Source: JACNKV01 sp964645915 (lineage in GTDB: Bacteria; Fidelibacterota; Marinisomatia; Marinisomatales; JACNKV01). From it: a stretch of 64,000 bases of DNA. The notes beneath the pieces are model-generated. The model saw nothing but the letters and a program-made list of their open reading frames with translations, did not search any database and was not told where the DNA came from. Position numbers and translations under genes: made by a program. Location of the stretch: positions 62,001 to 126,000 of the forward strand of contig CAZYDH010000004.1 of the NCBI GenBank assembly GCA_964645915.1, written 5' to 3'. The first letter of the stretch is position 1; every line of letters begins with the position of its first letter. This document shows, piece by piece, positions 35,233 through 44,586 of this stretch.

Positions 35233-36373
35233 TGACAGAATGTTCTCTTAGTTCTGTTATAAAGGTCTCGCCCCATCCTACCATATTTCCGATGCAAAAG
35301 ATAAGATAGTGATCGAGTTTAGATAAAGAATTTATGACTTCTTTCGGTTCAGTTGAGTTGCGAAACTTAATTAATTTCATTGAGGTTTCATTTATCGCCG
35401 GGATTCTGTTCCCTCGTATAAATAATATACTTGGCTTAACTTCCTCTAATACTAATTTCAATAATTGCTTTGTTCTGGATTGTCTATCATCCCGAGTATT
35501 TAAGAAAACACTGACTTTCTTATTCTCAAACCGTCCCTTAATATTATTCCAAATCTTCTTTGTAGAATGCGGGTCGTTCGCCGCCATCGCATTTACCGAG
35601 TAATTAATGTGTTTATCGAATTGAAGTTTTCGTATCACCAATGCACCCGGATCGGGTTTTGCATGGATCATTCCTTCGAGTGCAATCGTTTTATCCACGC
35701 CAACGGATTCACACGCTTTAACGGCTAATGCAACATTTTCTTTATGTTCGATATACGGAAATCGATTAATATACTCATCCGAGATATCATAATCGTGTAC
35801 GATCTCCATTGTTGTATTTCGCTTATCGGCAACTGCTTTTAATTCACCGGAGATATCCATTTCAGCGGTTAATAGTGTTCCATTAAATGGGATTGTATTC
35901 GATAAGGAATTCGCAACGTCCTCCATTGTTGGTCCCATTTCCGGAAGGTGGTCCGGACGTACATTTGTAATGATACTAAGTGTGGATTTGATCATTTTTT
36001 GTTCGGACACCCATTGATATTGTGGCAGAACAGCCATACACTCAATCACCATTGCTTCTGGTTTTTTTCTGGCAAAATGACGGGTGAGTTTCACCTGTTC
36101 ACCGATTGAGGCAGATCGCAATCGGTGAATGACCTGATCTCTCCCGTCCATTTCGATTATTCGAGGGGCAGAACCGGTTGTCTTTGCTATTGTTTTGATT
36201 CCTCCGGCTCTTAAACCTGCAGCAATTAATCGGGTTACACTGGATTTTCCTCTCGATCCATTGACATGGATTCGATTAGGAATGGAGTTCACTGCCCTCA
36301 GATGTCTCCGTGATTCCTGCCAACCGTAAAGGATGAGCAATGAAAGTAATAAGAGTAGAATGGGGACTAACAT
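35225..36373 (-). CDS. pgsB: Poly-gamma-glutamate synthase PgsB/CapB
   Basis: ATP-dependent amide ligase related to Mur ligases that joins glutamate through gamma-carboxyl groups at the inner membrane. The 382 residues have an N-terminal anchor (residues 1-17), a P-loop VNGSRGKSSVTRLIAAGLRAGG (key residues 38-45), the ECMAVLPQYQWVSEQ motif (metal/ATP site), TNVRPDHLPEMGPT, and a C-terminal domain with FLNTRDDRQSRTKQL and GNMVGWGE. All match PgsB/CapB. It opens a seven-gene overlapping run. A TATAAT-like box lies about 47 bp upstream of the ATG. Confidence 0.93.
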   Translation of the reverse strand: MLVPILLLLLSLLILYGWQESRRHLRAVNSIPNRIHVNGSRGKSSVTRLIAAGLRAGGIKTIAKTTGSAPRIIEMDGRDQVIHRLRSASIGEQVKLTRHFARKKPEAMVIECMAVLPQYQWVSEQKMIKSTLSIITNVRPDHLPEMGPTMEDVANSLSNTIPFNGTLLTAEMDISGELKAVADKRNTTMEIVHDYDISDEYINRFPYIEHKENVALAVKACESVGVDKTIALEGMIHAKPDPGALVIRKLQFDKHINYSVNAMAANDPHSTKKIWNNIKGRFENKKVSVFLNTRDDRQSRTKQLLKLVLEEVKPSILFIRGNRIPAINETSMKLIKFRNSTEPKEVINSLSKLDHYLIFCIGNMVGWGETFITELREHSVND

Positions 36374-36419
36374 ATCTTCAGATTTAGGTCGGGATCAGAT
36401 TATTATTCTTCAGAATTGG

Positions 36420-36425
36420 ATTATA
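36420..36425 (-). promoter_or_regulatory. Possible -10 box of the pgs operon
   Basis: TATAAT on the minus strand 47 bp before the pgsB ATG, in the 105-bp space after the C25 protein gene. No good -35 box is found at 17 bp (TACAGT). Low confidence; read-through from the upstream C25 gene is the alternative. Confidence 0.3.
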
Positions 36426-36478
36426 GTATTCTACCCGTTCTTACTGTATGCTCCAGATATTACCGTTGAAAATGCGAA

Positions 36479-39400
36479 TTACTTGATCAACAGTAATTTT
36501 CTTGTCTGCGTGAAATGATCGGATGATAATTTATACAAATACATTCCTGATGCAACATTTTCCCCAAACGTATCTGTTCCATTCCAAATATATCGATGTG
36601 AACCACTTGCAATCGTGCTGTTAATCAATTCTTTGATAACTCTTCCACCAATATCGTATATCGTCAGATTCACATGACTTTCTTTCGGAATATCAAACAT
36701 GAATGTCGTTGTAGGATTAAATGGATTTGGATAATTCTGATGCAGTGCGAATTTTATTGGAACATTTAAAGAATTGGATTTTTTCAATTCCATATTTTCA
36801 ATATTTCCGGATACATTTAAAACTCCGTTTCCGGATAATTCCATTTCATTACCAATATCATCTTTCAGAGTCCATACGGTATTATCCAAAATATTATATT
36901 CAACGGATATCCTATCATCGGTATTCATCATTTCAATCACTCCGAAATCATCAGCAATTTTCAGATCTCCGTCAAATCGTATATCAAATGCCCCAACCGG
37001 AGGTTTCGGTGGTAAGCTGAACATTAACTTATCTTTTTCAGGAATGGATGTACCAAAATATAATGTGGAAGTTATCCCTGCGGAAGATGTGAATGTCAAT
37101 TGATTCATTTTGTCCAGATGTTGATCATATTGTGCTACTCGCCGTGAGCCGGCATTTTCTGTAGAAATGATTATTTCCCCTGGACCGTTTGTTCGGACCC
37201 AATATCCTTTACCGGGTTCCAAAAATTCTGCGCCTACATAAGACCCGTCAAATTCATAGATCGTGTTGGGAATAATCAATTGGTCCGGATCCTGGATATT
37301 TTCTACAGCAATAGTAGAATAAATCCCGGAAATTATGTTCCAATCATCCATTAATTGAACCGTTTCAGTTTCGTTTATTCCACCTACTATTGTTGTAATA
37401 TTCTCTTCATTGAACCTCAACCAATATCCTTTTCCGGTTACAAATTCAGATTCCGAAACGTACATCCCATTATATGAGAATAATGTATTTTCTATTGATG
37501 TTGGATATACTGCTTCGACAGAAGGATTGTTTGTCGTTAAAGGCACCCCGACTAAATTCCAACTATTTTGATGTTGAATATCAAGACTGAGTTGATTATT
37601 AACAAATAAGGAGACCGGAATATGTACAGCAAATAAACCACTGTTGGTTGCAATGCTAATGACACCTTCATGAGATCCTTGTTCCATACCGGTTGAATTT
37701 GCTGTTACTGTAAATAGAGCGATTTCACCTTCTTCCAGTGATCCACTTAATCCCGCACCTGTGTCACTATTAATTATTAACCATTCATTTTCCGGTGTGC
37801 TACAATCAAATACTAAGGAAAGATTATTCTGCACATATGTTTCATCAAATGCAACTTGAAGCCCATCTGTCCCTTCACTATTTTGTATTCCGATTGTCGC
37901 AACGGCAAGATCTCCAGAGACACTGCGGTAGTTTACGTAAATTACTCCGGTTGCATACATAACGATCTGAAAATCATACGTCCCGGTATATGTCCCCGGA
38001 TAATGTTCTACCGCGTTATACCATGCAACAAATCTCTCTGTATTTGAATGAACAAAAACTGAATTTAATCCTCCGGTTGTTTCCGGAAAAAGATCTGTCC
38101 AAAAACCAAAGATAGCTGGACGAGGAGATTCTAATCCGGGGATAGGATTGTTGGTCCAATCTGAACTGTCATTTCCAAAACCAACCCACCCATTAGGATT
38201 CACGATACATTCCGTATAGGTCTCTCCATAAAAAGGAAAAGAAAATCCTATGTCTATGGGGTCACCTGCAGCATCGTTTGATGGAAAAGATAATTCTGTC
38301 CCTATTCCTTCAATATCTTCCCATGAATATGAAATCGTGGTTTCAGTTTCTGAATCTGACCAATAATGACCAAAGTTGTCAGGGCCACCTCCGGGTGTTT
38401 CAAAAGGAGTTTCAGATTCTTCATAACTTGATGTAATTGAATAGTGAAGAGTAGAATTGGGAGCTCCGGTATTCATGAGTTCCAAAGAACTAGTACTCGA
38501 ATCTGTGAATCCTATTGAAAAATTAATTTCACTTGGACTGTATGTCAATTCCGGTAAGGGGGATATCCCCGAATTTCTAGTGGTGATGAATAGAGCAGTT
38601 TCATCTGATAATTCCATCGCAGATTCCGGATATCGATCGGTAAATGTATATTCCAATCCATCGTCTGCTCTGGAGTTTTCAATTCCAATCGTACAGTACG
38701 CTCCATGAAGGGGTGTATATCCACCATAATTTCCTGCAGAGGTATTATTAAATGTTTGATATTGCATCTTGATCTCGCAGTCACCGTAAGGTGAAACAGG
38801 ATGAGGATACAAGATGATTTGGAATGTTTCAAGGCTATTATTGTTATAGGTTCTCATTTGATACCATTCGATAATAAAATGATTTTCGTTCGAATCATAA
38901 TATGTATACACATTTCCACTGGAAGAAGTTTTCAGATCATCCCAAAATGCCGCAATCATATTTGTTGGACCGCCCGCTCCGGGGATGGGATAATTTCTGA
39001 ATGATTCCAATTCAGAATGTCCTAAAGCGATCCAGCCATTTGTACAAACGGTAATCTCATCGAATGTTTCACCATAAAACTGGAATGGGAACGGAAGATC
39101 AACATGCGCAATTGAAGCACTATAATTTCCGTTTCCGCCATCAGACAAATTCAAACTTGTTCCCAATCCTCCCGCAGACGGATTGATCTCAATCCAGTCA
39201 TACATAGGGGCCAAATTATAACCCAGGTCCGAAGAGTCATAGATATAGTACCCATAGTTATCCGGTCCGGTTGGGTCGGTTGTAAAGACATTACCCACCA
39301 CAATCTGTAGCGGAATATATCGATCATATCCATTTTGATTTTGTAAATGCAATTGAAGAGTAATGACCGAACCCGGAAGAATATTATTTGATACATCAAC

Positions 39401-41896
39401 AACATATAGATCAGAAGATGTGATTGTTTCTCCCGGTCCGATTTCATCCCACTCAGCAAATCCGTCAACCACAACAAACACATCACCTTCATATATAATC
39501 TCAGCAGTGATGCCCGAAACTGTTATACTTCCTAAATTCTTTAATGAAACTGAAAAAGTAGCCGCTGTTTCACCGGGATTAACAAATTCACTTCCAACAG
39601 TTGCAAGATACGCTCCTGCAACATTAAGTGGAACCCTTGATTGCCATTCTAAACCGGAATCATCTGTGATCATCAAATGGAGATCAAGATCTTCATGGTC
39701 TATCGCGCTTGAAGATACTGTGACTTCAAAACCGTTTCCATTGGAAGACTCTCCCGCGTTTAAGTTGTCATACGTCATGGTCGGTGTTGAGATTGTCACC
39801 ATCGAAGAGGAAGAACTTAAAGTTGCTTCAATTCCGGTAACGGCTTGACCGCCAAAATTCTTTAGAGGGATGAATAAATTAAATGACTCGCCTGGATTGG
39901 GAGTATTGTCGTTACCATCTATGACATAAATGAGTTCATTATCCTCGATATTTACCAGCTTTTCGGCTGTTTGGATCGAAACGTTGCTAATATAGGGTTT
40001 GTAATTATCCTTTGTAACGGTCAGATCAATATTCCCTGTGTTTTCGTAATCCAACAGAAAAACAACGTTTCCCGACTCATCAGTAAACTCACTACAAAAT
40101 ATTTCATCATCTCCCATCAGCAATGTGACATACCCATCTTCAATAGGATTTCCTAAATCATCTGTGACGTTGACTTCAAGATAATTTGTTCCAAGTAAGA
40201 TACTTGATGGATGTGTAGCTTGGATAATTGTGGGTGTATCTGTCCAAAGATGAGTGGAAGCATCACCCATTAAGTTATGCCAATGCGTAAAAATACTGAC
40301 ACGATTATTTGGATTATTGGGGTAGGTATTAAATAATGCCAATTTTCCGGAAGCCAAGGTAGCCCCTGCAGTCCGCAGACTTTTTGAGAACAGACCATCA
40401 TACATCCCCATATCGACAATGTTATTGAAAGCAGTGTGTGTTCCCCATGTCGCAGTACCAACACTTGCAATTGCACCCTTTGGGTTCGTCGGACTTCCAG
40501 CTCTGAAAAAATATTCAGACATTGCAGTTCCATCTGCAAATGAACCGGTTCCGCATGTCGGAATGGTTGCAAAAGGCAATTTATATCCGTTATTTGCGCC
40601 ATCAATGTTATTTGTTCCAAAACCACTCATACCTAAATATCCGCGATAATTAAAATAGAGGACACCTTCATTCAATTGATTTTGCATCCATGAGGCGTAA
40701 TTTCCATTACCAAAATTGGTTCGAATATCTTCCATATCATAGGCTTCCATTACTTCTTCAATATATTCATTTGAAATAACGGTAGATATTCCTGATGATG
40801 ATGGATCTCCACACAAAGCGGCTCTTTCATAATACTCAACTATTTGATCCATATAAGTCGCTTTTTCATAATGGATGATTTTATTTACCACAGTGGTTAA
40901 CTGTGTTGAGTTTTGGATAGACATACGACCAATAAGCACTTCCGGAAAGAGATCAGTACCATTCAACTGTGAATAAGGATGGTCTCCTTCACCACCATAC
41001 CCTGACCATGTCTCAAAATATGCTGGGATATTGTAACTTCCACCCACATCTCCGACGAGAGTAACAAACTCAGGTGCAGGGTCATATGTTAAATAAGCAT
41101 TTTGAATATAATTTTTTATTCCGGTTGTAGAGCTTCCTGTTTCAGATGTTGAAACAGTATATACAACATAACCTCTTTGATGACGCCATTGGACTAATTG
41201 CTGAAAAAATGGGTTGTTCTCTGTGTTCCCTCCGCAAATATACAGAATGGTGGGAGGTTGATATGCATTACCACGGTTATTTTGATCATGATTGACGATC
41301 ATCGTATTATACAAACCTTCATATGATCTTGATCGTAATTCCGGAAAATAATCGGTGGAAACTCTTTCACCAATTTCCCGAATTTCTATTTCCACTTCAT
41401 CAAACACGGTCAATTCTTGTGTTTTAGGGCGATACTGATATGGTGTAACGCTAACCTGAACAACCTGGACATCTCTCATGATCTGGCGATCAGAAACAAT
41501 TAGATTGTTCTCCGGCCAAAGAGCGGAACTTTGATATAATGTATGGTTCTTTTGAAAAACACTTTCATTTTCAGACAATCCTTGATACGGATATAAGCGA
41601 ATATCTTTTTCAAGATGAGAACGAATAACGGTATAAGAAAACTCATATTCTTTATCCGGAGATACTTCAAATAACGTGGTGAAAGCCGGAAGCTCAGGAT
41701 CTCCTATTTCACTGATCATGCTATTACCATTTTTGGTTAGACGATGATAATCCCCCTCCGAATTTTTTTCGAATTCTCCATGGGTAAAATAAATCTTCTC
41801 TGTTTGGTCTTCGCCTTTTTCATAGTTAAACGGACTTGCTTGAAGTGCCATCAACAAACTTGAAACAAGTGTTATTCCGGTAAGTAATTTTGTCAT
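36479..41896 (-). CDS. Very large gingipain-like (C25) secreted protein with nidogen-like repeats and type IX sorting domain
   Basis: A 1805-residue exported protein. Order: signal (MTKLLTGITLVSSLLMALQA); an N-terminal propeptide-like part (about 20-220); a C25 caspase-like domain (about 235-620) with LYICGG and FVTLVGDVGG; Ig/CARDB-like segments; two nidogen-type domains with FPFQFYGETFDEITVCTNGW and FPFYGETYTECIVNPNGW; and a tail (NYPNPFNPTTTFMFDIP, IYDIGGRVIKEL, VASGMYLYKL, RKLLLIK). The nucleophile Cys448 (IPTCGTGSF) is present, but the position of the catalytic His reads Tyr420 (NYRGYLG). I chose ATG 41896 because the signal peptide begins there; a frame to 41956 adds 20 residues. Probably surface-bound; protease activity is doubtful. 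Confidence 0.85.
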   Translation of the reverse strand: MTKLLTGITLVSSLLMALQASPFNYEKGEDQTEKIYFTHGEFEKNSEGDYHRLTKNGNSMISEIGDPELPAFTTLFEVSPDKEYEFSYTVIRSHLEKDIRLYPYQGLSENESVFQKNHTLYQSSALWPENNLIVSDRQIMRDVQVVQVSVTPYQYRPKTQELTVFDEVEIEIREIGERVSTDYFPELRSRSYEGLYNTMIVNHDQNNRGNAYQPPTILYICGGNTENNPFFQQLVQWRHQRGYVVYTVSTSETGSSTTGIKNYIQNAYLTYDPAPEFVTLVGDVGGSYNIPAYFETWSGYGGEGDHPYSQLNGTDLFPEVLIGRMSIQNSTQLTTVVNKIIHYEKATYMDQIVEYYERAALCGDPSSSGISTVISNEYIEEVMEAYDMEDIRTNFGNGNYASWMQNQLNEGVLYFNYRGYLGMSGFGTNNIDGANNGYKLPFATIPTCGTGSFADGTAMSEYFFRAGSPTNPKGAIASVGTATWGTHTAFNNIVDMGMYDGLFSKSLRTAGATLASGKLALFNTYPNNPNNRVSIFTHWHNLMGDASTHLWTDTPTIIQATHPSSILLGTNYLEVNVTDDLGNPIEDGYVTLLMGDDEIFCSEFTDESGNVVFLLDYENTGNIDLTVTKDNYKPYISNVSIQTAEKLVNIEDNELIYVIDGNDNTPNPGESFNLFIPLKNFGGQAVTGIEATLSSSSSMVTISTPTMTYDNLNAGESSNGNGFEVTVSSSAIDHEDLDLHLMITDDSGLEWQSRVPLNVAGAYLATVGSEFVNPGETAATFSVSLKNLGSITVSGITAEIIYEGDVFVVVDGFAEWDEIGPGETITSSDLYVVDVSNNILPGSVITLQLHLQNQNGYDRYIPLQIVVGNVFTTDPTGPDNYGYYIYDSSDLGYNLAPMYDWIEINPSAGGLGTSLNLSDGGNGNYSASIAHVDLPFPFQFYGETFDEITVCTNGWIALGHSELESFRNYPIPGAGGPTNMIAAFWDDLKTSSSGNVYTYYDSNENHFIIEWYQMRTYNNNSLETFQIILYPHPVSPYGDCEIKMQYQTFNNTSAGNYGGYTPLHGAYCTIGIENSRADDGLEYTFTDRYPESAMELSDETALFITTRNSGISPLPELTYSPSEINFSIGFTDSSTSSLELMNTGAPNSTLHYSITSSYEESETPFETPGGGPDNFGHYWSDSETETTISYSWEDIEGIGTELSFPSNDAAGDPIDIGFSFPFYGETYTECIVNPNGWVGFGNDSSDWTNNPIPGLESPRPAIFGFWTDLFPETTGGLNSVFVHSNTERFVAWYNAVEHYPGTYTGTYDFQIVMYATGVIYVNYRSVSGDLAVATIGIQNSEGTDGLQVAFDETYVQNNLSLVFDCSTPENEWLIINSDTGAGLSGSLEEGEIALFTVTANSTGMEQGSHEGVISIATNSGLFAVHIPVSLFVNNQLSLDIQHQNSWNLVGVPLTTNNPSVEAVYPTSIENTLFSYNGMYVSESEFVTGKGYWLRFNEENITTIVGGINETETVQLMDDWNIISGIYSTIAVENIQDPDQLIIPNTIYEFDGSYVGAEFLEPGKGYWVRTNGPGEIIISTENAGSRRVAQYDQHLDKMNQLTFTSSAGITSTLYFGTSIPEKDKLMFSLPPKPPVGAFDIRFDGDLKIADDFGVIEMMNTDDRISVEYNILDNTVWTLKDDIGNEMELSGNGVLNVSGNIENMELKKSNSLNVPIKFALHQNYPNPFNPTTTFMFDIPKESHVNLTIYDIGGRVIKELINSTIASGSHRYIWNGTDTFGENVASGMYLYKLSSDHFTQTRKLLLIK

Positions 41897-41963
41897 GCTT
41901 AATCTGCTCTCAATTATTTGTGTTTTTTCAATCATAGAATATACAACAAAAAGCATATTCTAC

Positions 41964-41992
41964 CTTGTGTGATGTGAGGAAGATCACACAAG
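41964..41992. promoter_or_regulatory. CRP/FNR-family-like operator (inverted repeat)
   Basis: Perfect 10-bp inverted repeat CTTGTGTGAT / ATCACACAAG with a 9-base spacer. Inside it, TGTGA (41973-41977), six bases, and TCACA (41984-41988) match the CRP consensus TGTGA-N6-TCACA exactly. It lies just upstream of a TATAAT (41994-41999). Identity of the regulator is inference. Confidence 0.5.
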
Positions 41993-42132
41993 CTATAATG
42001 GTTTAATTTATTTAAATATTGCATAGCTATTTTTATGTGCATATTTGCAATCAGACTTGTGTTCAATCTAAGGTTAGGATATCATATAAAACAATAAATA
42101 TATATAAAATTATGCATTTTATGTTTATATTA

Positions 42133-42149
42133 TCACATATATTATGTGA
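42133..42149. promoter_or_regulatory. Second inverted repeat with TCACA/TGTGA arms
   Basis: TCACATA, three bases, TATGTGA: a perfect 7-bp inverted repeat about 83 bp before the M14 gene start. The half-sites have the reverse order to those of the CRP-like site at 41964. Confidence 0.35.
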
Positions 42150-42231
42150 CAGATAAACTAGACATATTATAATTCAACTAATTATTCCTAACTTAGATGT
42201 TATCATAGATATTGAAAATCACATTCTTGAC

Positions 42232-44571
42232 ATGAAAAATATTCAATCCATACTACTTTTGTTTAGCATAGGGTTTTTTCAATTTGGATTCACTCAGAGT
42301 ATCCTCTCGAGTCGATATCATACGTATGAAGAAATCCAAGAGCGTTTTACCGAATGGGAATCAGAGTTTGGGGCAAACACGAATCCCTCACCTGCATATC
42401 CCGGTAGCGGGATTATTTATCATGTAGAAGAAATTGGCCATTCAACACAAGATCAGGTGCCTTTTAGTGCGGTTCGGCTTTCCTATAATGCGAATGTTGA
42501 CCAGGATAAACCCAAGATCTTATTTTTAGGTCAGTGCCATGCTGAAGAAATATTTGGTGTTGAGATCACGATGGAACTTATCCGAAGGTTCTTATACCCG
42601 ACTCCACAATATCCCATTCAAAACATGCGCGCTATTTTACAATCATGTGAAATTTGGGTTGTTCCGACATACAATCCTGAAGGGTTACAGGTTGTTCATG
42701 GTTTTGAATCGGACACTTCTTTTATTCAGGATGTGAGTTTTCGAAAAAACAAACGCGATGTTAATGAAAACAACTTATTTGATTTTATCGTTGGTGTCGG
42801 GAATGATTCAGATGGTGTAGACCTAAACCGCAATTATGATCTTCACTGGTTTTTTGGTGACGGTCCGTATGAAGAAGATCACTCCGGAGGTGATTACCAA
42901 TCTCATTTTGATTATTATCGCGGTGAATATCCTTTCTCTGAATCTGAAACACAAGCGATTCGTGATTTTGCCTTAGAAAAACAATTTCTCCTTTCGATTG
43001 CTTATCATAGTTCCAGATCAGGCAACGTGTCTGAAAAAGTGATCTATCCTTGGATGTGGGCTTTAGGAAAAACCTCACCGGATTACTCAGTTATTTCAAA
43101 TCTAGGGTCTGATATTGCCGGATTGATCCCAAAAGAAGCAGACGTAGGATATTATACTCCCATCCCCAGTGTTTCAAGAAGAGGAAACACTCATGATTGG
43201 CTCTATGCAGAAACAGGTTGTATTCAATATTTGATCGAAGTCGGCACTGAAAATACACAGCCTGCAGACACAACGATCATTGAAGATACAATTAATCGAA
43301 ATTTAAGAGGGGCTTTTCATCTTATGAATCGAAGTATCGGATATGGACAGGGAGATTTCGGCGCAGAATCTTATCAGGTAACAGGAATTGTAACTGATTT
43401 AGAAACCGGATTGCCTATCCCAGACGCGGTAGTTGAGATATCTGAACTAACCGGTGCTATGATCAAACCACGTCTCACCGATTCTTTCGGACGGTATCGA
43501 CGGTTACTTTCTCAAGGAACATTTACATTAAATATCTCTGCAAAAGGATATCAACCTCATACCGAGATTATCACTCCAAGTAGTGTTGTCCCCTTAGAAT
43601 TTAATTGTTCACTCACTCCTCTTCCACAACATACAATTGCATTATCTGTGTCGTCTTCCGACATCCTTGATAACACATTTAACCTTTATATTGGAGACGA
43701 ATATTCAATTGACACAATGGAAATCGGTTTGGGCACAACTTCCATTATCTATCCTGAACAACTGTATAAAATTCATGTGCAAAGTGAGTCAATATTTCCA
43801 CAGATATTCTCACTCGACCTTGTTAGCGATACCACTGTTACTTTCAATTTAACTCCTAAAGATACCGTCTATCATACACCGTTTGATCATATTGAAGATT
43901 GGACGATCTTATCCGGTGAGTGGACTGTGGAAAACGGGGTTCTATTGTCACAGAATTATTTACTTTATACAACTTTGGACTCAAAGATATCATCAGATCA
44001 AATAATCCTCAATAATGAAACCTCTTTCGTTTTAAAACTTGATTGGCAATATGAAGTAGAATGGGGATACGATACCGTTATGATCGACATTGTGGGAAAT
44101 CTTGATACAACCTCCTACTTTTTTAATAACCAATGGTGGGAAAGGCACGAAGATCTTATCCCCGTTGAATCAGAATCTGATTCCATTCAAATCGTCATTT
44201 GCATTCTGCCCGATAACTCTCTCGCTTACCGAGGGATTAAGTTACATTCAGCAACTCTGCTTTCCGGCAACAGCTCAATAAACACAATTGACCCTCAAGA
44301 TGTACATCCGTCTTTCTTTGTTTATCCATCTTATCCAAATCCGTTCAATCCAATTACACACATAAGATACCAGCTTCCTAACGAATCAAATGTCGATGTC
44401 TCCGTATATAATTTACTTGGGCAACATATTAAAACACTTGTTTCGGAACAACAAATTGCCGGAGACAAGCATCTCATTTGGAATGCTGATTCACAATCCA
44501 GTGGTATATACTTTCTTAAAATAACTACCGATCAACACACGAATACTCAAAAACTCATCTTACTAAAATAG
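42232..44571 (+). CDS. Secreted M14 zinc carboxypeptidase with type IX sorting domain
   Basis: A 779-residue exported metallopeptidase. Signal (MKNIQSILLLFSIGFF), then an M14 domain with zinc ligands His103 and Glu106 (QCHAEEIFG) and His259 (IAYHSSRSG), substrate residues in GVDLNRNYDLHW, and probable catalytic Glu336 (LIEVGTENTQ). After about residue 380 comes a carboxypeptidase regulatory-like Ig domain (TGIVTDLETGLPIPDAVVEI), then a further beta domain, and a sorting tail (SYPNPFNPITHIRYQLP, VYNLLGQHIKTL, SSGIYFLKI, QKLILLK). It would digest extracellular peptides at the cell surface. The C25-like gene starts 15 bp downstream, so these are cotranscribed. Confidence 0.9.
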   Translation: MKNIQSILLLFSIGFFQFGFTQSILSSRYHTYEEIQERFTEWESEFGANTNPSPAYPGSGIIYHVEEIGHSTQDQVPFSAVRLSYNANVDQDKPKILFLGQCHAEEIFGVEITMELIRRFLYPTPQYPIQNMRAILQSCEIWVVPTYNPEGLQVVHGFESDTSFIQDVSFRKNKRDVNENNLFDFIVGVGNDSDGVDLNRNYDLHWFFGDGPYEEDHSGGDYQSHFDYYRGEYPFSESETQAIRDFALEKQFLLSIAYHSSRSGNVSEKVIYPWMWALGKTSPDYSVISNLGSDIAGLIPKEADVGYYTPIPSVSRRGNTHDWLYAETGCIQYLIEVGTENTQPADTTIIEDTINRNLRGAFHLMNRSIGYGQGDFGAESYQVTGIVTDLETGLPIPDAVVEISELTGAMIKPRLTDSFGRYRRLLSQGTFTLNISAKGYQPHTEIITPSSVVPLEFNCSLTPLPQHTIALSVSSSDILDNTFNLYIGDEYSIDTMEIGLGTTSIIYPEQLYKIHVQSESIFPQIFSLDLVSDTTVTFNLTPKDTVYHTPFDHIEDWTILSGEWTVENGVLLSQNYLLYTTLDSKISSDQIILNNETSFVLKLDWQYEVEWGYDTVMIDIVGNLDTTSYFFNNQWWERHEDLIPVESESDSIQIVICILPDNSLAYRGIKLHSATLLSGNSSINTIDPQDVHPSFFVYPSYPNPFNPITHIRYQLPNESNVDVSVYNLLGQHIKTLVSEQQIAGDKHLIWNADSQSSGIYFLKITTDQHTNTQKLILLK

Positions 44572-44586
44572 CTTAACAGAACAATT

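Larger units (their letters stand above)
41897..42231. other. AT-rich divergent promoter region between C25 and M14 secreted-protein genes
   Basis: 335 bp without a gene, very A+T-rich. It serves the minus-strand C25 gene and the plus-strand M14 carboxypeptidase gene. It holds a TATAAT at 41994-41999 (plus strand), a TAGAAT-type box on the minus strand at 41957-41962, and two inverted repeats built on TGTGA/TCACA (listed separately). No RNA gene or small frame is evident. Confidence 0.6.

Noticed and set aside
39363..39848. 161-codon plus-strand frame opposite the large C25 protein
   Set aside because: Antisense shadow in a low-stop region; no start signal and no recognisable domain.
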